DNA from: Solibacillus sp040274725
Lineage (GTDB): Bacteria; Bacillota; Bacilli; Bacillales_A; Planococcaceae
Assembly: GCA_040274725.1 (NCBI GenBank)
Contig: JBEMAQ010000014.1
Location: forward strand, 34,184 to 98,183
Reading direction: 5' to 3'
DNA: 64,000 nucleotides
This document shows, in pieces, positions 7,668 through 15,529 of this stretch; the stretch's first letter is position 1; every line of letters starts with the position of its first letter. The notes below the pieces were generated by a model. The model was not told where the DNA came from. It saw only the letters and a list, made by a program, of their open reading frames with translations, and did not search any database. The translations under genes were made by a program, and so were the position numbers.

Positions 7668-9146
7668 TTATTCGTTATCAATCTGTGCGCGCTGCAATTT
7701 CCCACTGTAATCAATGTACACACTCTTCCATTCTGTATACACATCAAGCGCGGCCTGCCCTGAATCGCGGTGTCCATTTCCTGTCCCTTTCGTCCCACCA
7801 AACGGCAAGTGAATCTCAGCACCCGTCGTCCCTGCATTGACATAGACAATCCCCGTATCAAGACGCTCCTGCGCTTTAAATATTGTATTCACATCGCGTG
7901 AAAAAATAGAACTCGACAAACCAAACTTCACGCTATTATTGACCTCAATCGCCTCATCCAAGCTCGACACTTCAATCAAGCTCAGCACTGGACCAAAAAT
8001 TTCCTCCTGTGCAATGACCATATCTGAGGTAACATTTGTAAAAATTGTTGGCTCAAAATAAAAACCATTGTCATATGGAGGCTCTGTCAAAGCACGACCG
8101 CCTAAAAGTAACGTAGCTCCTTCCTGCTTGCCAAGCTGCACATAATGATTAATTTTCTCTAGTGCAGCGCGGTTAATAACAGGACCTACCTTTACAGACG
8201 AATCTAAACCGTCACCTATTTTTAATGTACGGGCCCGCGCGAGGAGACGCTCTGTTAGCTCAGCTTTCACGTCCTTATGAACAATGACACGACTACAGGC
8301 TGTACAGCGCTGTCCTGCTGTACCAAATGCACTCCACAAGATACCATCTACTGCTAAATCTAAATCGGCATCATCCATTACAATGACAGCATTTTTACCG
8401 CCCATCTCAAGCGAAATCTTTTTCAAATGTCGCCCACCAAGCTCCGCCACCTTACTGCCTGTTGTCGTAGAGCCTGTAAATGAGATTACGCGCACATCTG
8501 GATGTTCTATCAGTGCAGTACCAATCGTTGGCCCTGCACCAAAAACGACGTTAAACACACCTTTTGGCAAACCAATCTCCTGACAAATTTCTGCGAGCAT
8601 TTTTGCCATAAACGGCGTTTCATTCGATGGTTTCCAAACAACAGTATTCCCTGCTACAAGCGCTGGAAAGGCCTTCCACGTTGCGATTGCAATCGGGAAA
8701 TTCCATGGTGTTATAAGACCGACAACACCAATTGGTGCTCGCACACTTAGTGCAAATTTATTCGGAAGCTCTGACGGCACCGTTTCGCCAAAAAGACGTC
8801 TGCCCTCACCCGCCATATAAAGCGCCATGTCAATCCCTTCCTGCACCTCGCCGCGCGCTTCTTCTATTACTTTTCCCATCTCACGTGTTAGCATTTCGGC
8901 AATTTCTTCCTTGCGCTCACGCAACTTAAAGCCAATTGCATATAAATAGTCCGCGCGTTTCGGTGCAGGTACTTGCGCCCACAACCTTTGGGCACGCTTT
9001 GCACTTTCTACAGCATGCGCTAGCTCATCCGCGGTAGAAAGTGGCACCCCGCCAAGTACCTCACCATTTGCTGGATTGACTACAGGCAAACTTTGCTGCG
9101 CCAAACTCTCTTGCCAAGCACCGTCAATAAAGTTCGCTATTTTCAT
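7668..9146 (-). CDS. Aldehyde dehydrogenase, ALDH7-like (aminoadipate semialdehyde type)
   Basis: This is a complete 492-residue NAD(P)-dependent aldehyde dehydrogenase. Seen are ITPWNFPIA, the cofactor motif SFTGSTTTGSKV, the general-base segment LEMGGKNAVIV, the catalytic cysteine in GTAGQRCTACSR, QEEIFGPVLSL, and a C-terminal FGGTKGTGNGHRDSG, which resembles the ALDH7/antiquitin class. That class oxidises alpha-aminoadipic semialdehyde in lysine breakdown. ATG 9146 has AAAGGAG eight bases upstream. The neighbour is a saccharopine-dehydrogenase-like enzyme, which agrees. Another aldehyde substrate is possible. Confidence 0.92.
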   Translation of the reverse strand: MKIANFIDGAWQESLAQQSLPVVNPANGEVLGGVPLSTADELAHAVESAKRAQRLWAQVPAPKRADYLYAIGFKLRERKEEIAEMLTREMGKVIEEARGEVQEGIDMALYMAGEGRRLFGETVPSELPNKFALSVRAPIGVVGLITPWNFPIAIATWKAFPALVAGNTVVWKPSNETPFMAKMLAEICQEIGLPKGVFNVVFGAGPTIGTALIEHPDVRVISFTGSTTTGSKVAELGGRHLKKISLEMGGKNAVIVMDDADLDLAVDGILWSAFGTAGQRCTACSRVIVHKDVKAELTERLLARARTLKIGDGLDSSVKVGPVINRAALEKINHYVQLGKQEGATLLLGGRALTEPPYDNGFYFEPTIFTNVTSDMVIAQEEIFGPVLSLIEVSSLDEAIEVNNSVKFGLSSSIFSRDVNTIFKAQERLDTGIVYVNAGTTGAEIHLPFGGTKGTGNGHRDSGQAALDVYTEWKSVYIDYSGKLQRAQIDNE

Positions 9147-9248
9147 GCTATCCACTCCTTTTAATCTAAAAAAGCAATTTCACACTCTAATAATTCGACA
9201 TTTTCTACTTTAAACCCTTTTTACCTTAAAATATTTCGCCAACAATAA

Positions 9249-9284
9249 TAAAAACTCCGCGATTAATACTCCGCGAAGCTCTAA
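9249..9284 (-). terminator. Intrinsic terminator after the globin-coupled chemoreceptor
   Basis: On the minus strand CTTCGCG pairs with CGCGGAG and is followed by TTTTTATT. Confidence 0.65.
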
Positions 9285-9285
9285 T

Positions 9286-10572
9286 TTAAAATGATGTAAT
9301 GGTTTCTTCTAATTTTGTCGCAGCCTCTTCTAGTCGCTCCGTTGAATCGCCAATCGTATTAACAATTTTCGTTAACCCACTTACTTGCTCACCAACGGAT
9401 TTAAAATCATTAATCGTTGTATCAACTGCCACCGAAATACGTTCAAATGATTTTAGTGAATGTTCATTTTGCTCTAAGCCGCCTTGAACAAGCTCTTGAA
9501 TTTGATGAATCGAATCCACTACTTGTGAAGTGACCGTACTCGATACGTTAATCAAATCGGCAATTTGCTCCACCGACGTTTTCGTTTGATCCGCCAATTT
9601 TCGTACCTCATCCGCTACTACCGCAAAGCCTTTCCCATGATCCCCCGCACGAGCTGCCTCAATGGCCGAGTTGAGTGCAAGTAAATTCGTTTGTCCTGCA
9701 ATGCCCTTAACAATTTCAACGACCGCCTGAATTTCCAATGACGATGTATCGAGCCTTGCAACCATTTTTGTCATGTCAACCGCACGCTCATTAATTTCTT
9801 TATTTTGCTCACTTAATAGAACCATTTGCGCATAACCTTCAGATGAGGCGACTTTCGTATCCGACGCATCCTCGACACTATTTTGCACATATATGTCCAC
9901 ATTTTTTGTGCTCGCCATAAGCTCCAGTACCGCCTCATTCGTATCACGTGACTGTGCCTCCAGCGTTTTTGTAATATCCCCGATTACTTCTTTGACCTCG
10001 GCTTTTACTTGATTACTTTGATCTTCAAGAATTTTTGCTGAAACCCGTTCATATTCTTCTAGTACAAGTTGCTGCTCGAAGTTACATATTTTGCTAATTG
10101 CATTAATTGTTTTCTCTAACTCATCCTTTGGCAAATCAAGTGTAAAAACAACACTTCGTAACGTACTCTCTAGCTTTTGAAAGCCCGCTAAATACCACTT
10201 TGTCGTTAAGCCGATTTTCACATGCATCATCGACACATCCTTACGCTTTTCAATATACGCTTCATCAATTCGACCTTCTAGCATTTCGACAACATGATGG
10301 CGCAGTGTTTGGCGTAAACGCTCTGATGTACTGTGCTCACTTATGATATCTTGAAACGTCTGGGCATTGCCGATAGCACCATAAAATGCCTCTACTACCT
10401 CTTTAATACGTACCTCTACATAAGACTTTATTCGGCGAACGCGCTTTAAATCCTCAATAGTTAAGCCGATAATCTCCATTTGCAATAAACGATCTGGTTC
10501 ATGAATAAAAATCCCAACATTCGATGTATCCACTACCTCTATAACTTGCCGTTGTTTCTTTTTAAAAAACAT
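9286..10572 (-). CDS. hemAT: HemAT-like globin-coupled methyl-accepting chemotaxis protein
   Basis: The 428-residue protein has no membrane segment. Residues about 30-190 form a globin-coupled sensor domain (helical, with the proximal-His region MHVKIGLTTKWYLAGFQ), as in B. subtilis HemAT, an oxygen sensor for aerotaxis. The C-terminal half is a chemoreceptor signalling domain with the CheA/CheW tip GIAGQTNLLALNSAIEAARAGDHGKGFAVVADEVRKLA (split here only for description). Length equals HemAT. ATG 10572 has GAGGTG seven bases upstream; an earlier ATG overlaps that ribosome site. It has its own terminator. Confidence 0.93.
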   Translation of the reverse strand: MFFKKKQRQVIEVVDTSNVGIFIHEPDRLLQMEIIGLTIEDLKRVRRIKSYVEVRIKEVVEAFYGAIGNAQTFQDIISEHSTSERLRQTLRHHVVEMLEGRIDEAYIEKRKDVSMMHVKIGLTTKWYLAGFQKLESTLRSVVFTLDLPKDELEKTINAISKICNFEQQLVLEEYERVSAKILEDQSNQVKAEVKEVIGDITKTLEAQSRDTNEAVLELMASTKNVDIYVQNSVEDASDTKVASSEGYAQMVLLSEQNKEINERAVDMTKMVARLDTSSLEIQAVVEIVKGIAGQTNLLALNSAIEAARAGDHGKGFAVVADEVRKLADQTKTSVEQIADLINVSSTVTSQVVDSIHQIQELVQGGLEQNEHSLKSFERISVAVDTTINDFKSVGEQVSGLTKIVNTIGDSTERLEEAATKLEETITSF

Positions 10573-11008
10573 TTCATCACACCTCATTCCATTTATTCGA
10601 ATGACCGATTCATTTCATTAACGACACATATCGATAGGGTTTTTACAGAATTTAACTAGACTACCTTACTTTAATAATAGAAAACTATTTACTGATAAAC
10701 AAGGAGAAATCGAAACTTTCGGAAAAATTAAACTATAATGTCACACTACTCAAATCGCTTGTCTAGCATTTCTTTGAACTTTACTTATAGCTAGCTTGAA
10801 TTAAAGAACCTATATGAATTGAAAGTATTTTCCTACATTTATAAATGTAGTTCTTTTATCCAATAAGAAATCCGGGAATGAAGATGGATATTAGGTGCTT
10901 TTATTTAAAACATATAAGGAAAAAAGTAACTCAATTTTATCAATTAAACCCATCATTATTTCAATATAATGTATAATAATTGTTATTAATTGTATTGGAG
11001 GAAGTATT
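10573..11008. other. AT-rich divergent intergenic region
   Basis: This spacer between the two chemoreceptor genes has no credible ORF. It holds a perfect palindrome CTACATTTATAAATGTAG at 10833-10850 that could be an operator, plus AT-rich promoter-like tracts on both sides. Nothing else stands out. Confidence 0.4.
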
Positions 11009-12514
11009 ATGATTTTCGTTAAAGAAAAAACACTAGATTTAGATGAATTACAATATCAAACCGAAATGCATTTACAGCATTTGAAAAATGACAATTTCCA
11101 CGAGCACTTTAAGTATAAAACTGAAAATAAACAGCTCTTACATATTGTAAATAATTTAAATGAATCCATTCGTCAGACGTACGATAAAATGGAGGCCCTG
11201 TCGCTACGTACTCAAGGAGTTATGGAAAACAATGATTTATTGTTTTTAGAGGTGCTTTTACCGTCTGGAAGATTTCCCGATAATGACAATATTTTTGTGA
11301 TTGATCCTCAATTAAAGAAGTCACTCGGATGCGGCGATACTTTCCCATTAACAAATTTCAAACATTTCACACAGCTAATACCTGAAAAAAATGTTAAGCC
11401 ATTTATGGAGTCATTGCTTGCACATTTACACGATAAAACAGGTCGAAAAAAATTTGATATCACGCATTTAATGCGTTTTGCTGATGGGAAAAATCGATGG
11501 GTTCGTACATATGGAATTGCACGTAGAAATGAACAAGGTATTCCACATCGCTTAGTTATAGCGATTACAAATATTGATGAGCAACAAAAAATCTTGCATG
11601 ATTTAACAACATATTTCACTCGTTATGAGTTGATTAATCAAGCATTAGTAGAGGCACCGTGGGATATGACGGTTATAGATGGAGATCCATTTCATCCTGA
11701 TAACGAATTTTGGTGGAGTGCACAGTTCCGCCAAACATTAGGATTCCGTGATGAATTAGATTTTCCGAATATTATGAGTTCTTGGACAGACCGGTTGCAT
11801 CCAGACGATATGGAAAAAACGATGCAATTAATGTCACAACATATACTAGACTACTCTGGTCAGACACCATTTGAAATCGATTATCGACTTTTATTAAAAT
11901 CAGGGGAATATTGTTGGTTTCACGCTAGTGGCACAACACAGCGTGGCGAAGGTGGTATTCCATTACGTATTGCAGGAACAATTCGCGACATTACGTTCGA
12001 AAAAAATAAAGAACAAAATGTTGCCGAAATCACGATTAGAATGGAGGAATTATCTGCCTCTATCCACGAAATGGTTAATGGTATCAGTTCTATTACTTTG
12101 CATGCACAAGAGCTCGCAACAACACAGGAAAAAACAACACTTGCAGCTAATGAAACAAAGGTCTTAGCCGATGAAACACAAACAATTTCAAATTTCATCA
12201 AGGAAATAGCCAATCAAACGAATCTTTTAGGGCTTAACGCCGCTATCGAAGCAGCTCGTGCAGGAGAACACGGAAAAGGCTTCGGTGTCGTAGCAGATGA
12301 AGTACGAAAATTAGCTGTAAATTCCGAACAAGCAACAAGTAATATTGAATCAGGCGTTACGCTAATGAAAAAATCTATCGACCACATTATTACATACATG
12401 ACAAAAATAAACGAACTTGCTCAAACACAGGCAGCATTAACAGAACAAATGAATGCTTCAGTTGAAGAAATTAACGCAATGGCCCAAGACTTAGTTAACT
12501 TTGCAAAACGCTAG
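11009..12514 (+). CDS. Soluble PAS-domain chemoreceptor-like signalling protein
   Basis: The 501-residue product lacks membrane helices. After about 75 residues of helical N-terminus there are two PAS regions, about 75-195 (ending VIAITNIDEQQ) and about 205-335 (with EFWWSAQFRQTLGF and GTIRDITFEKNKEQ). The C-terminus has a short MCP tip, EIANQTNLLGLNAAIEAARA, followed by GFGVVADEVRKLA. The methyl-accepting arms are much shorter than in standard chemoreceptors, so the protein may signal to a CheA-like partner or act without adaptation. Start ATG has GGAGG seven bases upstream. The ligand is unknown. Confidence 0.88.
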   Translation: MIFVKEKTLDLDELQYQTEMHLQHLKNDNFHEHFKYKTENKQLLHIVNNLNESIRQTYDKMEALSLRTQGVMENNDLLFLEVLLPSGRFPDNDNIFVIDPQLKKSLGCGDTFPLTNFKHFTQLIPEKNVKPFMESLLAHLHDKTGRKKFDITHLMRFADGKNRWVRTYGIARRNEQGIPHRLVIAITNIDEQQKILHDLTTYFTRYELINQALVEAPWDMTVIDGDPFHPDNEFWWSAQFRQTLGFRDELDFPNIMSSWTDRLHPDDMEKTMQLMSQHILDYSGQTPFEIDYRLLLKSGEYCWFHASGTTQRGEGGIPLRIAGTIRDITFEKNKEQNVAEITIRMEELSASIHEMVNGISSITLHAQELATTQEKTTLAANETKVLADETQTISNFIKEIANQTNLLGLNAAIEAARAGEHGKGFGVVADEVRKLAVNSEQATSNIESGVTLMKKSIDHIITYMTKINELAQTQAALTEQMNASVEEINAMAQDLVNFAKR

Positions 12515-12594
12515 TACAAGGTGAACATGAGGCCAAACTTGTACCACATACAGCGATTCAATACAGTTTAATAAAATTTATTTGGTTACCTAAA

Positions 12595-12662
12595 AAAGGT
12601 GCTCCGATGAATCGAGTTAGTGAATTACCCACCAACTTGTAAAAATTCATCGGAGCACCTTT
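12595..12662. terminator. Long-stem bidirectional terminator
   Basis: AAAGGTGCTCCGATGAAT and ATTCATCGGAGCACCTTT form a perfect 18-bp stem around a 32-nt loop, between convergent genes. Confidence 0.7.
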
Positions 12663-12718
12663 GTTACTTTCTCTAAAATTCTTTCTTTTCTAATTCAGAA
12701 GAAAGCAGAAAGCTACAC

Positions 12719-13789
12719 TTATTTTTTAAATTTCACATCAATAATCCAGAGCTCCGCGCGACTACCTATACGCATTGGCGGGCCCCAAAAGCCGTAGCCA
12801 CTTGAAACGAGCGCATGCATCGATTCTTTTACTGCATGTCCATAATCCAGCTCGAAAATTCGCTGTGTAATAAGATGATTCGGCCATAGCTGCCCTTTAT
12901 GCGTATGACCCGACACGTGAAAATCAACCGCTAGCTCAGCAGGTGTCTGTAAATCCTGCGGTGTGTGGTCCATGACAATCCACGGCAAATCTCGATTTTC
13001 TGGTACAAGTTCAGTAAGTTCCGTGCGTCCTTTATTCGTTAAATCCTCGCGCCCGGTCACATAAAACTTGTCCGCCACAAGCACCGTCTCGTCCATTAAA
13101 ATCTCGACGCCCGCATCCTTCATCGTTTCTATAAATAGAGGGATTTCCCCGCCGTAATACTCGTGATTGCCCGGCACACCGTACACACCGTATGTCGACG
13201 TTAGCTGACTGAGCACCTCGCCCATGCCAGTATTGATAAAGCGCACCGGACTATCATCAACAAGATCCCCAGCTAGCAATACTAAATCTGGCTTTGCCTC
13301 ATTCGACAGCTTCACAAAGTTTTCTAAATGGCCTTTATTCGACAAGACACCTAAATGAAAATCAGATGCCATGACAACACGCATATCCTCACCCGGCTTG
13401 TCGATTTCAATTTCAAGCGAGCGCGTTACAGGTGAATACGCGTAGTATGTTCCAATCATAAATAAAATTGCAAAAATACTCACTGCACCCGTGCCAACCA
13501 TTTTCGTTGTCAGCGGCGTAAATTTCACAAGTATATTTGCAATGATGCATAGCAAGATTCCGTACTGCATCACAAACAACCAGTAACTACCAAGCACCGA
13601 CAACGGCGTTAGTAATGGGTGCATTTTTCCGATAAAATAACCGAACGAAATCGCATAAAGTAGCACCCAATAGAGAAGCGGCCAACGATAAATATGTAAG
13701 GCCTTTAACCAAGCCCTTACATTCCAGCCAATATAAAATGTAATCGCCACAAAAATAAGTAGCGGAAGTATCATCAGCACTGCACGCAT
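12719..13789 (-). CDS. Membrane-anchored calcineurin-like metallophosphoesterase
   Basis: The 356-residue protein has about four N-terminal hydrophobic helices (to about residue 125) followed by a calcineurin-like phosphoesterase domain with the metal ligands in sequence: ASDFHLG, LLAGDLVDD, GVPGNHEYYGG, MDHTP and SGHTHKGQLWP. It resembles the YkuE/YkoQ group, with substrates such as lipid-linked phosphates or nucleotides in relatives. ATG 13789 has GAGGGT upstream. It is a single-gene unit that converges with the PAS receptor gene. Confidence 0.9.
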   Translation of the reverse strand: MRAVLMILPLLIFVAITFYIGWNVRAWLKALHIYRWPLLYWVLLYAISFGYFIGKMHPLLTPLSVLGSYWLFVMQYGILLCIIANILVKFTPLTTKMVGTGAVSIFAILFMIGTYYAYSPVTRSLEIEIDKPGEDMRVVMASDFHLGVLSNKGHLENFVKLSNEAKPDLVLLAGDLVDDSPVRFINTGMGEVLSQLTSTYGVYGVPGNHEYYGGEIPLFIETMKDAGVEILMDETVLVADKFYVTGREDLTNKGRTELTELVPENRDLPWIVMDHTPQDLQTPAELAVDFHVSGHTHKGQLWPNHLITQRIFELDYGHAVKESMHALVSSGYGFWGPPMRIGSRAELWIIDVKFKK

Positions 13790-13868
13790 TTTGTACCCTC
13801 ACTTTCTTCTTATGTTATAACATAAGCATAGATTTATTTTACTAAACTTTAAGTTTGAGGTGCTACAA

Positions 13869-14168
13869 TTGACTATTAGTTTTTTCTTATGTATTCTGAG
13901 CGGTCTATTATCCGTCGGCATTGGCTTTCTAATTTGGAAAAGGGATTGGCATCATTTTGTTGCTAGCATTCATCCCGAGGCGTACAGAGCACAACCACAA
14001 AAATTCGCACAGCTTGTTGGAAAATATGCAATATTTACCGGTCTATTAACGCTTGTTTTGCCATTTGCGCTCGAACAATTCGATAGCCTCGCGTTTGCTT
14101 TTTATGCAATTTGTGCAGTCGGTAGCCTTTTCTATATTTTTTTTAAGATAAAAAGCCTTATACGATAG
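13869..14168 (+). CDS. Small three-TM membrane protein, unknown
   Basis: The product of about 99 residues has three predicted membrane helices (MTISFFLCILSGLLSVGIGF; a second around LVGKYAIFTGLLTLVLPF; a third AFYAICAVGSLFYIFF) and an arginine-rich end. GAGGTG at 13856-13861 sits eight bases before TTG 13869, so I choose TTG; an earlier GTG overlaps the ribosome site. It is divergent from the phosphoesterase gene. I do not recognise a function; DUF3784-like proteins are one possibility. Confidence 0.7.
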   Translation: MTISFFLCILSGLLSVGIGFLIWKRDWHHFVASIHPEAYRAQPQKFAQLVGKYAIFTGLLTLVLPFALEQFDSLAFAFYAICAVGSLFYIFFKIKSLIR

Positions 14169-14242
14169 GCAATCCGCGATTTTCGCTAAAATTTCACATA
14201 CTTCTTTATACCCTCACATAAGGTTTAGTGGTATTATAAACA

Positions 14243-14349
14243 TTAGCGGAAAGGCATTTTATAATGCTTCAGACAGTACGTGAAGTGTCTGTACGGGTGA
14301 GCCGCGCCTCACCTAAAATTTTATTCTGATATAAAAGGTTGGAGACAAC
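14243..14349 (+). promoter_or_regulatory. Structured 5' leader of the 95-aa protein gene
   Basis: A promoter-like TATTATAAA lies at about 14230. The leader contains CAGACA...TGTCTG (14270-14291) and GGTGAG...CTCACC (14299-14316) hairpins before the ribosome site GGAG. No T-run follows the hairpins. It may be a cis-acting RNA element; no known riboswitch was recognised. Confidence 0.35.
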
Positions 14350-14637
14350 ATGCAAAAAAACAAATACCGAGTTTTAGATAGTACGTTATTCGAAATCGCA
14401 AGCAGCCGTTCTTTCACAGAAAAGGACAATCTTGCGGAAAAATTCAATGAAGAAGGTCGCATTCTCCTTGTAAAAGGTCGTTGCGAAGAAGTATTAACTT
14501 TATCAATTATCAAAACTGAAACGGGTCAAGGCTACTTAGTAACTTGGGACGATTCAGAAGAGTACTTCTCTGGCTGGAACATGGCTTGGGAAGAATTCAT
14601 GTGGTGCTTAAACATCGCTGCACCATCAGCAGAATAG
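14350..14637 (+). CDS. Small acidic protein, unknown
   Basis: This is a 95-residue soluble protein (MQKNKYRVLDSTLFEIASS...) with a mixed alpha/beta look, an acidic C-terminal half (YLVTWDDSEEYFSGWNMAWEEF) and several tryptophans. GGAG lies five bases before the ATG and a strong terminator follows, so it is a real single gene. It has a structured leader. I do not recognise the family. Confidence 0.8.
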   Translation: MQKNKYRVLDSTLFEIASSRSFTEKDNLAEKFNEEGRILLVKGRCEEVLTLSIIKTETGQGYLVTWDDSEEYFSGWNMAWEEFMWCLNIAAPSAE

Positions 14638-14643
14638 CACACA

Positions 14644-14672
14644 AAAAAGGTGAGCCACGTGCTCACCTTTTT
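14644..14672. terminator. Bidirectional terminator
   Basis: AAAAAGGTGAGC and GCTCACCTTTTT form a 12-bp stem between convergent genes and overlap the last codons of the exporter gene. Confidence 0.85.
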
Positions 14673-15439
14673 GCTATTTCAAGCCAGTAATCATATGAAT
14701 TTTTTATAATGAGCACAAACGTCATGACAATAAATAGTAGACGTATAAAGCTAAGCCCCTTGGCCATCGCCACTTTTGAACCTGTATACGCACCAATGAC
14801 CATCGCTACCCCTAAAATAAGCCCATATGTAAAATTAACCATGCCTAACAATAAATACGTTAGTAGTGCCGCAATATTGCTCGTAAAATTAAGCAACTTC
14901 GAGCTTGCTGATGCCTCTAAAAAGCCAAAGCCCATAAACAATAACACAAATATAATAAATGAGCCTGTGCCTGGTCCGAAAAAGCCGTCGTAAAAGCCAA
15001 TGATCACCATTAAGCCAAGCCCGAGCCATTTTTTCTTACCTGTCGCGTACACCGCCGTTTTTGCCTGGCCAAAGCCTTTATTAAATACGGTATATAAAAA
15101 TACCACTGTTAGCATAACAATGACAAGTGGTCGCAAAATGCTCGGCGAAATGGCACTAACAGTCAGCGCGCCGCATACCGAGCTAATAAAGACAAACGGG
15201 ATAATTGGCAGCAGCATTTTGGTATTAATTTTACCCGCGCGTAAAAATGTCATCATGCTCGTAAAGTTGCCAAGCGAGCCCGCGAGTTTATTCGTCGCAA
15301 TCGCCGCTGCAGGTGGCATGCCAACCATTAGCAGCGCAGGCAGTGAAATGAGCCCGCCTCCACCAACAATTGCATTTAAAAAGCCTGCAAGTAAACCAAA
15401 AAGTACTAGTGTTACAATTGCTATTACGTCTAATTCCAT
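14663..15439 (-). CDS. TauE/SafE-family (TSUP) membrane transporter
   Basis: This 258-residue protein has seven to eight hydrophobic helices. It carries the duplicated TSUP signature: GFLNAIVGGGGLISLPALL near the start and GFYDGFFGPGTGSFIIF in the second half. The family exports or imports sulfite, sulfoacetate and other small organosulfur anions. The substrate cannot be told from the sequence. It stands alone between terminators. Confidence 0.92.
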   Translation of the reverse strand: MELDVIAIVTLVLFGLLAGFLNAIVGGGGLISLPALLMVGMPPAAAIATNKLAGSLGNFTSMMTFLRAGKINTKMLLPIIPFVFISSVCGALTVSAISPSILRPLVIVMLTVVFLYTVFNKGFGQAKTAVYATGKKKWLGLGLMVIIGFYDGFFGPGTGSFIIFVLLFMGFGFLEASASSKLLNFTSNIAALLTYLLLGMVNFTYGLILGVAMVIGAYTGSKVAMAKGLSFIRLLFIVMTFVLIIKNSYDYWLEIAKR

Positions 15440-15492
15440 ATACCAGCCTCATTTCTCTCTGTAAAGTACCTTTATTTTACATGTTTCGAGTA

Positions 15493-15525
15493 TAAAAAAA
15501 TAGCTGACCCGTTTAGAGTCAGCTA
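15493..15525 (-). terminator. Intrinsic terminator after the kinase gene
   Basis: TAGCTGAC and GTCAGCTA pair; on the minus strand seven T follow. Confidence 0.8.
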
Positions 15526-15529
15526 CTAA

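Noticed and set aside
15000..15464. 154-codon plus-strand frame
   Set aside because: Shadow of the TauE exporter gene on the other strand.
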